A stretch of 60,000 nt of DNA from Symsagittifera roscoffensis (GCF_963678635.1 NC_087062.1:90621845-90681844), one strand, 5' to 3'. Positions 47,634-59,352 are shown, numbered from the stretch's first letter. Notes: a model not told the origin generated them from the sequence alone. Made by a program: numbers and translations.

Positions 47634-49436
47634 ATTAAAATGTACCTTAGGTGCCTTATAAAACATTAAGAACACACCCGAAAATGCAAATGTTATGCCC
47701 CATTACTAGAAGTCATGCTTGTATTCATAAATTGAAACAACTGTGTACATATTTCCAAAAGTTGAAGGTCCAAATGATGTTGAAGCTCCTTTGCCACCCT
47801 CAGATTTTAATAATGGGAAAAAAAGTTCGACGAAGGCAATAAAAACAGAAGGATAGCTGGTAGCTGTGCAATTAGCACAGAGTATTCCGACCATACTCTC
47901 AAAAAAAATTTAAAGTTTTTTTTTGAGTGTTGTGATGAGAGAGTCATACGAAATTGTAGAACTTTTATTGAATGCGAGCTAACCGACAAAAGTCCTATTC
48001 AAAGCGAAAAAAAAATAAATTTAAAATTTGAGATAAAAGTTTTTAACATGTTTTTTTTTTAATTTCATTGCTAAGGAAGCGTAATTGAAAATTCCAAAAC
48101 TAGTTTTTCCTAGTTTGTTCTGAAACCAGTAAAACAGAGAATTTCCCAACTTAAATGAAAAACTATAGTCTAAAATTGAGCGAGTAAAGCGAGCGAGGTA
48201 TTATACTCGCTTGAAGTTAGACTGAAACACAAAAAATTCCAACCGGTTTTCTCGACATTGGGACAATTTATAAAAGAGAATCAAATTTTATTCGAATTAC
48301 GACTAAAAGGGTTTCGAACATTTATGTATATAAATTTACCCATTCCGATTATTATTTGTTGTACCTGATTTGGCGTAGAAAAAAACTAAAACACACATCC
48401 AAAAACAAAGTTACTCGCCATTTTCAATAATCGGAACAAGAATCCTAAAGCTGCTAATTTAGCGCAAGTATGTAAAGAAATTGAGAAGCACCAAAAAATG
48501 TGCTGAAAAAAGATTATTATCGAAAAAAGTTTGAAAGTTTTCTCGTTTCTCAAATTTTTTAGGTGGACCAAATTGCGTTTCTGGGATCCCTTAAAACCTT
48601 ATAAAGACCCTATTTTGTCAAAAATTTCTGCGCTTGAACCGGTGGCTGTGCCCTTTTGACTTAAAAATCCCGCGTTTACGGCGCGTGCTCCCCTCTCAAA
48701 TTTAGCGAAAAAATGGATGTCATAAAAGAAAAGCGAAAGTATTGCTTATTCTACAGAAAATTATGAAGTATCATTTCTGTGTGCACGAAGCATTTCCTTA
48801 AAATTACAAAGTCTACATGCAGTCATTGAACTGCTATGCTACACTTCGACATTTGAGGCTTCCGACTTCACATGTGTTAGTATTGAGTACGCACATTGAG
48901 ACGCAATTGAATTAATTTTGAAAATTTGCAATTGAAGAAGGTGGAGCTCGCAAATTATTTTTCTTTAGAGTTTTTGCTCTCAAGTACTCTGTCCTTGCCT
49001 TAATTGGAAAACTTATCGTCCTTATTACTGGAAATTTTTGTGGGTCGGCACAAAATTGAAAATTTTCTTCCATGGTCGATTGACTAGCGGAACTTTTCGT
49101 AGCCGACTTTGAAGTCTAGAAAACCAATTTAGCATACAACTTGAGTAGAGCTGGCATGTGTTAGTGCGACTAATTTCGGTGAAAACAATTTTAGCCTCAG
49201 ACAGAGGTGGAGTGAAAATGATTAAACTAGTATAAAATGCAACGCCTGGGAATGTTCTGTCATCTTGGCGTTTCCTCTATCATTTTTGTAAAATCGAAAC
49301 TTGAAAACTCCAAGGAGTCTATTGCTAAGAAGATGCTCAAAATAACCTGTTTTGTAGTAATTTTTGCCATAACGGTTTTTGCGAGACCATCAGAGGGTTT
49401 CAAGCGCATCGAAATACTGAAACCAGAAGTGCGTGA
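47526..49436 (+). repeat. Tandem duplication unit B (feeds the intact protease gene)
   Basis: Second copy of the 1.91-kb unit. It is followed without a break by the rest of the trypsin coding region, so this copy is the one in the original setting at its right end. Confidence 0.95.
49231..49236 (+). promoter_or_regulatory. TATA box of the trypsin-like protease gene
   Basis: CTAGTATAAAATGC. A TATA box normally lies about 30 bases before the transcription start, which places the start near 49262, after the ATG at 49237 and before the ATG at 49333. This decides the start codon. Confidence 0.7.
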
Positions 49437-50235
49437 GATAAATGTCACTGAATCACCATCTCCTAGATCATTTCAGTGCGGGCAAGCTCCCTTGTTTGAG
49501 CCTCAGATAGAGAGAATCATCAATGGATCTTACGTACCAGTCCGAGGTGCGTATCCTTTTATGGTCAATATCAAAATGGGCTGGCAACACTGGTGCGGAG
49601 GAGCTGTATACGACAAATATAATGTCATCTCCGCCGCCCATTGTTTTTGGGAAGGCCAGGACCCTAGTAGTTTGAAACTCTTCTTCGCCGACAAAGATCA
49701 GAAACTGGGATACGAGATTGAAACCGGACAAGAAAGGAGATACGTGGAAAAGATCACTCTTCACCCGAGGTACAGCAAAGATGGCTGGAACTCAAACGAC
49801 ATCGCAATTCTGAAAATGACCGAGCCAGTGCCTTTCACTGATCAAATTCAGCCTATCTGTCTGCCTACGGTCGAGGTACAGGGTGGTGAAAACACAGTCA
49901 CAATGGGGTGGGGGGACACGAGAGGAACGTCAAATGGGAACATCTTGAGTGTCGTGCAGGTTCCCGTGATTCCCAAAGACACATGCAAGCAATGGTATGG
50001 AGGACTAATTAAGGATTGTATGGTGTGCGCTGGATACGAAGAAGGGATGCAGGACTCCTGCCAGGGCGACTCTGGAGGTCCTCTGGCCATGAAGAATGCG
50101 GACGGAGCCTTCGAGTTGATTGGCGTTGTGTCGTGGGGATCTGGCTGTGCGCAAGCCAGACAACCGGGAGTCTATGCCGATGTTCTAGACTATGTCCCTT
50201 GGATCAAAGAAGTAGCTGGAGAAGCCATGTACTAA
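49333..50235 (+). CDS. Secreted trypsin-like serine protease (S1A), single exon
   Basis: Secreted protease zymogen of about 300 residues. I start at 49333 rather than the upstream in-frame ATG at 49237, because that ATG touches the TATA box and only the later start places the hydrophobic signal (LKITCFVVIFAITVFA) at the N-terminus. Residue numbers from this start: pro-region with Cys49 (likely disulphide-linked to the catalytic domain), activation cleavage after Arg61 (IER/IING), His103 in SAAHCF, Asp156 in NDIAILKM, Ser247 in GDSGGPL. Asp241, six residues before the serine, together with SWGSGC and PGVYADV, predicts cleavage after Lys/Arg. One possible N-glycosylation site lies at NVT. No introns are visible, unlike many animal trypsins. 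The first part is duplicated upstream. Digestive or immune use cannot be told from sequence. Confidence 0.95.
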   Translation: MLKITCFVVIFAITVFARPSEGFKRIEILKPEVREINVTESPSPRSFQCGQAPLFEPQIERIINGSYVPVRGAYPFMVNIKMGWQHWCGGAVYDKYNVISAAHCFWEGQDPSSLKLFFADKDQKLGYEIETGQERRYVEKITLHPRYSKDGWNSNDIAILKMTEPVPFTDQIQPICLPTVEVQGGENTVTMGWGDTRGTSNGNILSVVQVPVIPKDTCKQWYGGLIKDCMVCAGYEEGMQDSCQGDSGGPLAMKNADGAFELIGVVSWGSGCAQARQPGVYADVLDYVPWIKEVAGEAMY

Positions 50236-50338
50236 CGCCAATATCAATGAAATAATAGGCAATTTAAATCTTGTTCGATAGGGTTCTATTATTTCTTCGG
50301 GTTTTCTGCAGATATTAAACAACTAATTGTTTTCTTTA

Positions 50339-50344
50339 AATAAA
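50339..50344 (+). terminator. Candidate poly-A signal of the protease gene
   Basis: AATAAA about 105 bases after the stop codon, the first canonical match. Confidence 0.6.
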
Positions 50345-52187
50345 ATTTATTGAGGAAAAAAGATGTTTTGAAACCAAAATCGGCTGAAGAAATAATCAAA
50401 TTCAAACTTTTTGTTATTTTCATTTAAGGTGATCAAATCGAATAGTAGATTTTTTCTTGTTGTGAAGCATTTTCACAAAATCAGAAGCACACAAATACGC
50501 TCTCACATTAACTACCTTTCAAATGGTTTAATTCAGGGTTTGACCTTGGATTTTTTCGAGAGTATCTAGCTTTCTCAATAAAATAAATAGTGATACAAAA
50601 TTTTCTGCGCTCTTCCAAAAATCTGAATTAGCTTAAAAGGCTCCTCCTTTACAGGCTTTTCAAAATAAAAATAGCGTTTTGTCTCACTCCCACTTTTAAA
50701 ATAAATGCGTGTTAGGCAAAATTGGGAGTCGTACTGGGGACTTTTTGGGTGGCGAGGGGAGGGGTGGTGATTCGAATGGCGAGGGCCTCGACTTCCTGGC
50801 GGGAACTTCCACGCAAATTTAAGATGGGTCAATTCCTTTGAGAGTTTTTTAATTTTTCATACGGAGTAAAAACGGAGTAAATCAGATATCTTAGAGAATT
50901 TTAGTTATCAAATTTTCAGTCGAAGTGTTCTATATTGTTTTTTAATGGTCTTAGTTTTTGAATGTTTGCTGGATCTGGAATTTTCCGAGCTGTATACTTT
51001 AAATTTTAAGGATTGTTTTTTGTTTTTTAAAAAAGATTCCATTGCGCTTGCGATTAGCAAACCTTATGAAACCGGAGTATAGCCTATATTGGGTCAAAGA
51101 ATTATTACACAAAGTCAGTCGAATCATTTGGCACATCTGCTCTGATGAAATGCCTGGCATTGTAAATGGCCATACACTGCCTTGTAAATGGCCATTCCTT
51201 TCAAATTTTAAATGTTTGTTTTGCGCCAACTAAATTTTTTCTAGCTTTTTTGCTGACTTCTAATTTTTTTTCAACTTAAGGTATCTTGGACTTCGCCAGG
51301 TTTCGGCAGATGCTATATCTGTTTAGAAGCCTCACTATTCGTCTTTTGAAGGACCAAAGTTTTTTTATTTCATTTTTGCTTCCCGTTTTTTTAAACTCAA
51401 CATTCGTCTACCCATATCGTGATTGCTCTGTTAGAGCTTGATCAATTTTGTGTACAGTTTTTATTCAACACTGGCAATTGGGCCTCTCGTTATTTTTCCT
51501 GAAATTCAACAGCATTCGAGATAGGTTTTAGAAAAACCAATTTTTTGTTTGTTTTTTCAGTTGCTTTTTTGCCTACTTTATTAGGTTAGCTGCCGTGCTA
51601 ATTTTTTGCATCGCAAGTGGTACATTATGAAAGCTTTTTGAACCTTAAATTGGGTTCCAAGATATTTTTAACTGTTCATTGAACCAACCGGTAAAAACTG
51701 AGCCAATGCACAATGAAAACAAGGAGTCAAAGTGTTCTCCGTCAAGTTCAAGATATTTCTCTTGTGAAGTTATGTTCAAATATACCTTCTGTGCATGGCA
51801 CTAAAAATCCAAAAAGGAAGTTTTTTTTACCAAGGTATGACTTTTTTCCAGGAATTTTATTTGCATTTTGCTTCTAACAGTATCACTGCTTACAACCAAA
51901 TCATAAGACTTGTTTCAAATTTCATGCAGAAAAGGTTTCAAAGTTTTCCGCGGACATATTGTTCGGTGCGTGATTCCCAAAAACTTGAAATAACTATCTT
52001 AACCAATGTTTCTCTGATTTTCTTTGAATCGATCTAATTGTTTATTATAAGGCCCACTAAAACTAGAATTTGGACTAGGAGTTATTGATATATCTAAAGT
52101 GCATGGAAACAACTCTCTAAAGTTTTGTTAAACGAGGTTATCAGAGAAAATTATTTGAAATTTAGGCTTTAATTTATACGTTTGCTT
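50345..52187. other. Intergenic, nothing recognised
   Basis: AT-rich with short, unconvincing open frames on both strands. No element ends or RNA genes seen. Confidence 0.45.
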
Positions 52188-52196
52188 ATGAAATTT

Positions 52197-53881
52197 GGGT
52201 CTAGGACAACAAGCCGACGGGACTTCAAGCCGAAGGGACTTCAAGCCAAAAAAACAAAAAAACGGTTTACAAGAAATTTAATTACGAAATTTACTGTAAA
52301 TATTAGAAACACCTTCCCAATAGTTTTTCAAAGACAACTTCCATCTAAGTATAAGTTTTTTAGGCGGGAAATTTTCTCATTGAGGTCTCGATACTTCTTT
52401 TTTTGAATATGAGATGCTTCTTCTGGAGAAATACGTCGTATATCGAGTGGCGAAAAGCGCTCCTGTTCTCCAAGTTTTTGGACAACCGTCTAATGAACCG
52501 GATTTTTTGTCCCCGCAGATGCGTTCCAGTCACGATTCCAGCTCTCACATTTGTTGGTTGTCCTCAAATTCAGGGGCCGATTGAACACATTCCATAAACA
52601 TTCCATAAAGTTAAAAGAATTTGGCCAAAAATCCAAAAATTTCACATATAAGCATAAACTTGTCCGGTTTCTGGGAATCGCGAAAAAATCGGATCTTCTT
52701 CGATATCGGCCTCGAAACTTCCGAGAGCGGCTTCAATTTCATTTCAGGCAAAACGCTAAACTGAAAAGCTTTTGCGCTGTTTTTTTTTCAGGTTTTCGTC
52801 TTGATAGCTTTTTTGAAGACCAAAATCTTTAAAGTTTCGAAGTATACATTGTTGAACCAGCATCCTCAAGGAGTAGATAAAGCGAAAATTTTCTTGACAG
52901 CTGCAACTGCCCCGCTTTCATAATCTGTAATGATTGATTCTGGCATCAAATAAACCGAAAAACTTTCGAACGATTTTTCGCTCAAAATTGTAAAAAATTT
53001 TGAGAAAGTTTCTTCAGTTTTTGAGACCAAAAACGCCCAAACTACCAGAACAATCCATTCACCGTTAATTCCGAATAACGCAAAAATTTAGTTAAACGGC
53101 GGGGGTGCCGATTTAAAAGTTCCATCGTTCATAATATTTTTGAACGAACCAAAAACTCTAGGCCTTCAGTTGTCGCAAAAGTTACCAGACCAATTTCTTA
53201 ATGAAGAACAAATTCTTGACCTTGTTTCGTTTTTCGCCATGCACCCTCATTTTTCACGTCTTCTAAAGTTTTTGGAGATTCTGGTAAAATTTCTGCTTTT
53301 TTTTGACTCATGCTTTTTTCCTTTTTTTTCGCATTTTGGAGGCAAAAAATCTCCACTGTCCACTCGAATCCACTGTATTGCTTTGTCATACGATTTCTTC
53401 AAACTTCTATTGACATTTTGCTCAACGCTCTGAATCACTGTTTTTCGAAAAGTTTCTTGCAGAATTGTTTCGTCTGGGGGGACGTGATTGTGATCTCCAG
53501 GTTTTTTTAAAACCGATTTTGAGTCTCCTGTCATTGTTACACGCGATGGACAATTGATTTCAAAACATTTGAAGTAAATAAAGTTTTCATCAGTTTTATT
53601 TCTTCGGAACACAAATCCTTTTATAATTGAACCCTTTTATCCGTTTATAACTTGACCCTTTTTGTTTTTGGCTTCGATAAAAAAAATCCATATTTAGTTA
53701 GGATATAATAAATAAAACTGTTTTAGAACATTGGTACTTATTCTCAAAGGCTCAACCGGAACGAAAATTTTCGTTTCCGCGACCTTTTTAAGTTATTTTC
53801 TAAATTTGCATTCAAATTTTCGGCTTCCTGACATTTTTTTTCTATTCGGCTTGAAGTCCCGCGGGTTGTTGTCCAGCACCC
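52197..53881 (-). mobile_element. Decayed Mutator-like (MULE) DNA transposon, 1685 bp
   Basis: The ends are inverted repeats of about 37 bases: the left begins GGGTCTAGGACAACAAGCC (52197) and the right, read in complement, GGGTGCTGGACAACAACCC (ending 53881); both continue with CGGGACTTCAAGCCGAA. Flanks are ATGAAATTT (52188-52196) and ATGAATTTT (53882-53890), a 9-base target duplication with one mismatch, the length typical of MULEs. Inside, on the minus strand, are a FLYWCH finger and MULE transposase pieces. In the left end the CCGA.GGGACTTCAAG unit is doubled. Confidence 0.88.
52840..53640 (-). pseudogene. MULE transposase pseudogene with FLYWCH zinc finger
   Basis: From the 5' side (53640 downward): FLYWCH-type finger with KGFVFRRNK, YFKCFEINCPSRV and GDHNH, giving the expected Cys, Cys and His-x-His ligands. 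Then a transposase core at about 53140-52840: NDGTFKSAPPPF (first catalytic Asp block), a beta-rich stretch GINGEWIVLVVWAFLV, SKTEETFSKFF, then PESIITDYESGA (second Asp block) and a stop just before a GCWFN block. In-frame stops after PPPFN and before GCW, plus a probable frameshift between finger and core, show that it is inactive. Sequence further down to about 52240 is probably the decayed C-terminus. Confidence 0.85.
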
Positions 53882-53890
53882 ATGAATTTT

Positions 53891-54215
53891 GACAAATTGC
53901 CCATAGTGACAAAAGCAGCAAAGCAAGCAAACCGTTAAAGTTTTTACGATTGTGATTAGTTGAAAAATCAAAATTGTAGGAAATTGGCTCACCGCATCGA
54001 CTGCGGATTAACTTATGCTGTAACAAATCTGTAAACGCAAGTTTAAAAAACGTGTGATCATCTAAACTGAGTTCCCATTGGTAAGTTATTTTGAAACTTC
54101 GCTCAAACTGCATTGTTTATTTGAGCCAAGCTTTAAATGTAACGCTCTGCAACAGCTGTTTACAACAAAAAAACTATTGGTGTGATTTTTTTTGTGATTT
54201 TGCTACGGATCAACC
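53891..54215. other. Spacer, nothing recognised
   Basis: Short AT-rich stretch between the MULE and the AATCGATT-type repeat; no coding motif. Confidence 0.4.
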
Positions 54216-54420
54216 AACCCGCATTGGAGTTCCATGAATAAAAATCTATTATAATTTAGTTTCCTTGTCAGTGTCCACAAAAGTCGACTATAGTCAATTA
54301 AAAATGGATTATAATATTATTCTATTCCGAGTCAACAAAAAACCTTTTTTCATCCATTATAATCGATTTTTTTCACTTTTGTGGACACTGACAACAAAAC
54401 TAAATTATAATTGTCTTTTT
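54216..54420. repeat. Diverged relative of the 36-bp-TIR element, with its own inverted repeat
   Basis: CCCGCATTGGAGTTCCATGAATAA at about 54218 matches the element terminus of 40738 with a few changes. Downstream, TTGTCAGTGTCCACAAAAGT (54266) and its complement ACTTTTGTGGACACTGACAA (about 54375) form an inverted repeat around ATTATAATCGAT words. Confidence 0.7.
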
Positions 54421-54531
54421 TCCACTTTACTGAGAATGCGAACTTCAACGCACATAAAGTATTTTCTACATTTTGAATGAAAGTTGGTTACGTTGATTAC
54501 TTGTTGTTCAATTTATTTTTTTTCTGCCTAA

Positions 54532-55390
54532 CTTTCATATTTTTGTTACTTTTTTTGTTACTAAAAAACTGAATTTTGTTCTGTTCAACAATTTTGTTAA
54601 ATAATTACAAACTTTGGGGGGGGGGGGGCGTAAAAGTGGAGGTGGACAAATCCTCTTTCCATTACCCCCCTAGCTTTTTCCCATTTACAACAACCCCCCC
54701 CCCCCGGGGGGGGCTTCAGGTGGGAAAGGCGGTGGGTTAAGGTGGGGGAGGGGTTGTTCAGGTGAGAGGGGTGCTCAGGTAAAGGGAGCGGTTCGGGGGG
54801 GGGGGGGGAGGCTTCAGTCAGGAGGGGTGTTTTCAGGTTGGGGACGGGTTGGGTTCAGGTGGGGTGTCTGTGTTCAGGCGGGGGGCGAGTTCAGGTGGAA
54901 GGGGGTTGTTCAGGGGGGAGGGGGGAAGCAAAGAGACAAACGTTAGGGGGATTGTTGGGGAGCAAAGGGGTAAACGTTGGGGAGGGGGAGGGGAAAGCTT
55001 AACGGAATCTTTTTGCAATTTGAGTTTAGGTTTGGAAATGGAGGATTAGACCATATACTCGCTTTGCAAAGTTTCCGCAGAAATCACTTGATAAATGCAA
55101 AAATTCTTGCAAAATTTTGTAAGACAGGCGAAACAAAAATAAATTGGAAACTTTCATATTTTTGTTACTTTTTTTGTTATTAAAAAACTGAATTTTGTTC
55201 TGTTCAACAATTTTGTTAAATAATTAGAAACTTTGGGGGGGGGGGCGTAAAAGTGGAGGTGGACAAATCCTCTTTCCATTACCCCCCTAGCTTTTGCCCA
55301 TTTACAACAACCCCCCCCCCCCGGGGGGGCTTCAGGTGGGAAAGGGGGTGGGTTAAGGTGGGAAAGGTGGGAAAGGGTGGGAAAGACTGC
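54532..55390. repeat. Direct repeats flanking a G-rich minisatellite
   Basis: A block of about 210 bases from TTTCATATTTTTGTTAC to a C-run/G-run hairpin and GGTGGGAAAGG occurs at about 54533 and again at about 55152. Between them (54700-54990) is a G-rich array of (G)TTCAGGTGGGG-like words every 20-35 bases, with many GGGG runs. Plus strand has G-quadruplex potential. Confidence 0.85.
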
Positions 55391-55639
55391 CCGTACTTCA
55401 TTATTTCATCACTTATTTTAAAACCCATTATAATGGATTCCAATTGAATTTTTGAATTTGAATTTAGATAGAGTTTAAAGAACATTAATGAACTAACAAA
55501 CTGCATCAGGGTTACTGTACGGGCAGTACAGCCCAACTGGCAGTAACCCGAGAGAAACTTAGGTAAATCAGTGAAGGCAAAACCAGAGATATTAGAAATT
55601 CACCCTTGGATACCACATATAATCATCCTATTAGCGTGT

Positions 55640-58600
55640 CAACAAGCAATCGATTGTCATTCAGGTTTATTTTTTAAGTTTGACGAAAATTTTTTTCTTT
55701 TGCTTGTCAGAGTATTCCTTAAGGTTGAGGGGTAACAAATCGTTAGATAACAAAAATTTGAAGCATTTCAGAGTTTTGTAAGACACCGAATTTTGAGCTA
55801 ACTTTGTTTTTCTTAAAGGTAGTGACTAAACTGCCCCTGCGCGTGAGTCTACCCATCTTTCTTGATTGAAGATTTAAAAAATTTAAGGTGGACACTTCTA
55901 AGAAATGAAACATTGCCTCAGAACATAAATGGCTGATGAACATTTCATACACATTTCGCAGCTGATAATTTGAAAATTACTCGGGCACATGATCATACTT
56001 ACGAAGGAAAAAACTGGTTCTTATAATTTTTTCTGTATCAAAAAAAATTAATCAAGATTTGTTTTCGAAGCACATCCGTACGCTATCAAGCTAAAGGAAA
56101 TTAACGGAATCACGTATGCCATGTAAAACTTAACTAATGACTGTTTAGAGAAGCATGATCTTCCTCTGTACAAAACACCATTGAATTTCGACAACTTTTT
56201 TCAAATTTGTTCAGTTTGATTTTTAAAATTCAGTTTTTTGTCAACTTCGATACCCAAACAGTTAAAACTATCCATATTTTCCATAGTTTGTCCAGCAATT
56301 GAAATTTTGGAATCCGATAGGTCTTTTCCAAAAGCCATTAGTTTACTCTTGTCTGTATTAATCGATAGCTTGTTGACTGCACCAGTCATTTATGCTCTGG
56401 ACATCTTTGCTGAATTCTTTTATAAACATTGGTGTTTTTCCAGAACCTACAATGGCAGTGTCATCAGCAAAAAGACTTACTTCAATTACTTCATTAATAA
56501 TTGAAATATCATTGATATATATCAAAAAAAGGACCCAAAACTGAGCCCAGGGGCACACCACAAGTTATTTTTTCTAAAGACGATTTTATGGTACTATCAA
56601 TCACATATTATACCCTGTTAATTAAATAGTTCTGTAACAAATTTAAAAATTTTCCATGAAAGCCATTTTTTTTCTAATTTAATGATTAAAATATCATTAT
56701 TAACAGTGTCAAATGCTTTTTAAAATCCATAAAAAGGGCCATCCCATAATCTTTTTGCTCCAAAACTGGGCACATATTTTCAGTTATCCGTGTAATTGCA
56801 TGTAAAAATGAGTGCTTTGTTCTGAACCCAAATTGTTCAGGACAAAGTATTTTGAATTTTTGTTAAAATTTGATCATTCGTCGGTAGATAAGTTTTTCAA
56901 AAACTTTGCTAATTGTTGAAAGAAGGCTAATTGGCCGGTAAATATTTAAATCAATGTCACTTCTTTTTTGAATAAAACAATTACCTGGTCAATTTTGCAA
57001 ATATCAGGAAAAGTCTCTGTGATGAACGTTTCCTTGAAGCAATCAACCATGAGCTTCATAATGACTGGTGCACAAAGTTTAACCATCATATTACTCAACC
57101 CATCATGACCAATCAAATGTTTGTTTTTTAAATTTTTAATAGATTTTGCCATTTCGTGAATGTCAGTGGGAAAGAAAACAAAAATCTCGCAATTGCAAGA
57201 GATTTTATCAATATTTTTGCAATCCCCAATTTTTTTTGAAAGTTGAGGTCCAATGGTTACAAAAAAGTTATTCAAATCGTTCGCCTCTAAATTATTTGAA
57301 CTAGTTTTCTTTTTTCCTTAAAACTTATTAAAAACTTGAATCATTCTTTTTGAATCATTAGAGTTACCTGATTCATTGTCATAAAATTTTCGCTTTTCTA
57401 TCGCAATTTGTTTTTGTTGATTTCATTCCTCTTTCTTTTTGATTCATCATTGGGAAAAGTAATCATTATTTTATGCGCAGTATCTCTGTTTTTGCACTAT
57501 TTTTAATATTATTAGTTATCCACGTTTTTTTTAATGTTTTTTAATATCGTCTAATTTAGAAGGGGAAAACCTATCGAAAATATTGATCTTTGTCCGAATT
57601 AAAAACTGAACTTTAAAATTCACTGATTTATCTATGCTCAATTTTTCCAAATCGATATGTAGGAAAAATAGTAGTTTAAGTAGGTTGTCGTCAAAGTTCA
57701 GTTTTTAAAATTTCTGGCATATCAAACCGTGTTATCAGCCTTAGTGATTGTAAATGGCAATTCACCAAACAATGCATAGTGGTCACTTATTGTTGATTTA
57801 ATAACTGTCACTGGAAAAAAAATCTTCTGATATCAAATGATCAATGCAGGTTGCACTATTTTTAGTGACTCAGGTTGTTTCACTCATGAAAATATTCAAA
57901 CTAAAAGATTTCAGAAGCAATTTATAACTTAAGACTTCAGGTTTCTTATCACTCGAAAATATGTCAATATTGAAATCTCCCACAATTATAGGTGTTCCTT
58001 TTAAAAATTGAAGTTCATCAACAGAGTATCCAGATTTTCCAAAAATTTTAGGCACGTGTGATCAGGTGGTGTGTAGACAACGTCAAAATTAAACTTGGTT
58101 AAATTGCTGCAAGTAGTTATAGCTAGATATTCCAAATCTGCTTTCAGATCTTGAAGAATAAATTCAACTTCTGTTTTTACAAAAAATGCTACACCGCCAC
58201 CCTTTTTTCCCTGTGATAAAAACCCCTTTGTGATAACCATCCAACTGAAACATTTCCAAACAATCGTTTTCGGTCAACCATGTTTCGCATAAAGCTATAA
58301 CAAAAGAATTTTTCTTGAGTGAATCACACAAAACACAAAGCTGGTCATGATGTAACCTAAGTGATCTTATGTTAAGAAAAAAAACGCTCTAAGTTCTCCC
58401 AGTATTTGCCAGCATTAAGCTTCCCAAGTCCAACAAAAATTAAGGCATTAAATTAAGTTGTTGAGTTAAGGTTGAGTTAAGTTGTATGTTGGAAGTACTT
58501 TACTCATCGTTTTCTGTTTCATTTGACTGCGTAGTACCGCCCACGAATCCTTTAATGAAATGCGATAAGGAATTATCATCATCCATATGCTTGACCAATT

Positions 58601-59352
58601 AGATTTTCAGAGTTTGCCTTTCTTCGTTAGTTATAGATGCTGGTGATGGTGAAACTTGAAAGCGAAAACGCTTTTTTAGCCGGTGCTATTTTGTCCTTCA
58701 AAACCTTACTATACAAATTTTCCGAATTAGTTTTAGCTGACCTGATAGTGTTGACTTTGCTAACCGCAGTGTTGCTTAGCCCTCGAACACCTCCATAGTA
58801 TCCATCTTGACACATTAAAATTTCCTCCAATATCTTTAACTTTCACAAAAGGAGTAGAGTTCCATGTAGAAACAATCATGCCTCTCGATTCAGCTTTATT
58901 GTTGCACGGGTTGACGAAACTTTTTTTGTCAAATCGTATAAATTTCGCAATAATTGGAGGCGGTCCGTTGAAGTCCTTAACAGGATACAAAGGATGGCAA
59001 GCCTTGAGATCGTCTCCTGTAACCGATATATTCAGCACTTTTAAACAAAAATATGATACATCTCCGATTAAAGTCCCAGTAATTCCCAGGGGCAAGTTGT
59101 TGAATATCACTGAATCCTTGGAGTTATATCTCTCTAATTCGTTTCAATACTAAGCTGTTGCACACTGGATTTTAGTTGAATAACAGATTTCGTAAGTTCC
59201 TTGTTTTCTTCAACCAATTGTTGGAATATTTCTTTATTATTTGGGTCTAAGCTCGCTGAATCCATAATTGTTTCCACTTTTTCTGCAGCCAATTCTATTT
59301 GACACTTGAAATTCAGACCTAAGCAATTGCTTTCGTTTGCTCGAAAATTCAA
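55640..59352 (-). mobile_element. Nearly full-length, broken LINE (non-LTR retrotransposon)
   Basis: Read on the minus strand. ORF1 part (59352-58627): a coiled-coil start (MDSASLDPNNKEIFQQLVEE) then an RNA-binding-type block with NISVTGDDLKACHPLYPVK and PPPIIAKFIRFDKKSF. Endonuclease part (about 58420-57800): LNIRSLRLHHDQL, ALCETWLTE, GGGVAFFVK, the catalytic GDFNIDIF, and SATCIDHL. Reverse transcriptase (about 57275-55660): KNLKNKHLIGHDGLSN, a motif A MALFMDFKK, FLIYINDISI, catalytic FADDTAIV, SINTDKSKLMAF, and the usual end LLPLNLKE. Several frameshifts and stops make it inactive. The order ORF1-EN-RT fits Jockey/CR1-like clades. About 250 bases after the stop I see no clear tail repeat. 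Confidence 0.9.

Noticed and set aside
49237-49332. 32 extra N-terminal residues on the trypsin
   Set aside because: The ATG overlaps the TATA box and the extension would hide the signal peptide.
53140-53433. 97-codon plus-strand open frame
   Set aside because: It is antisense to the MULE transposase and FLYWCH region, which has clear family motifs on the minus strand.
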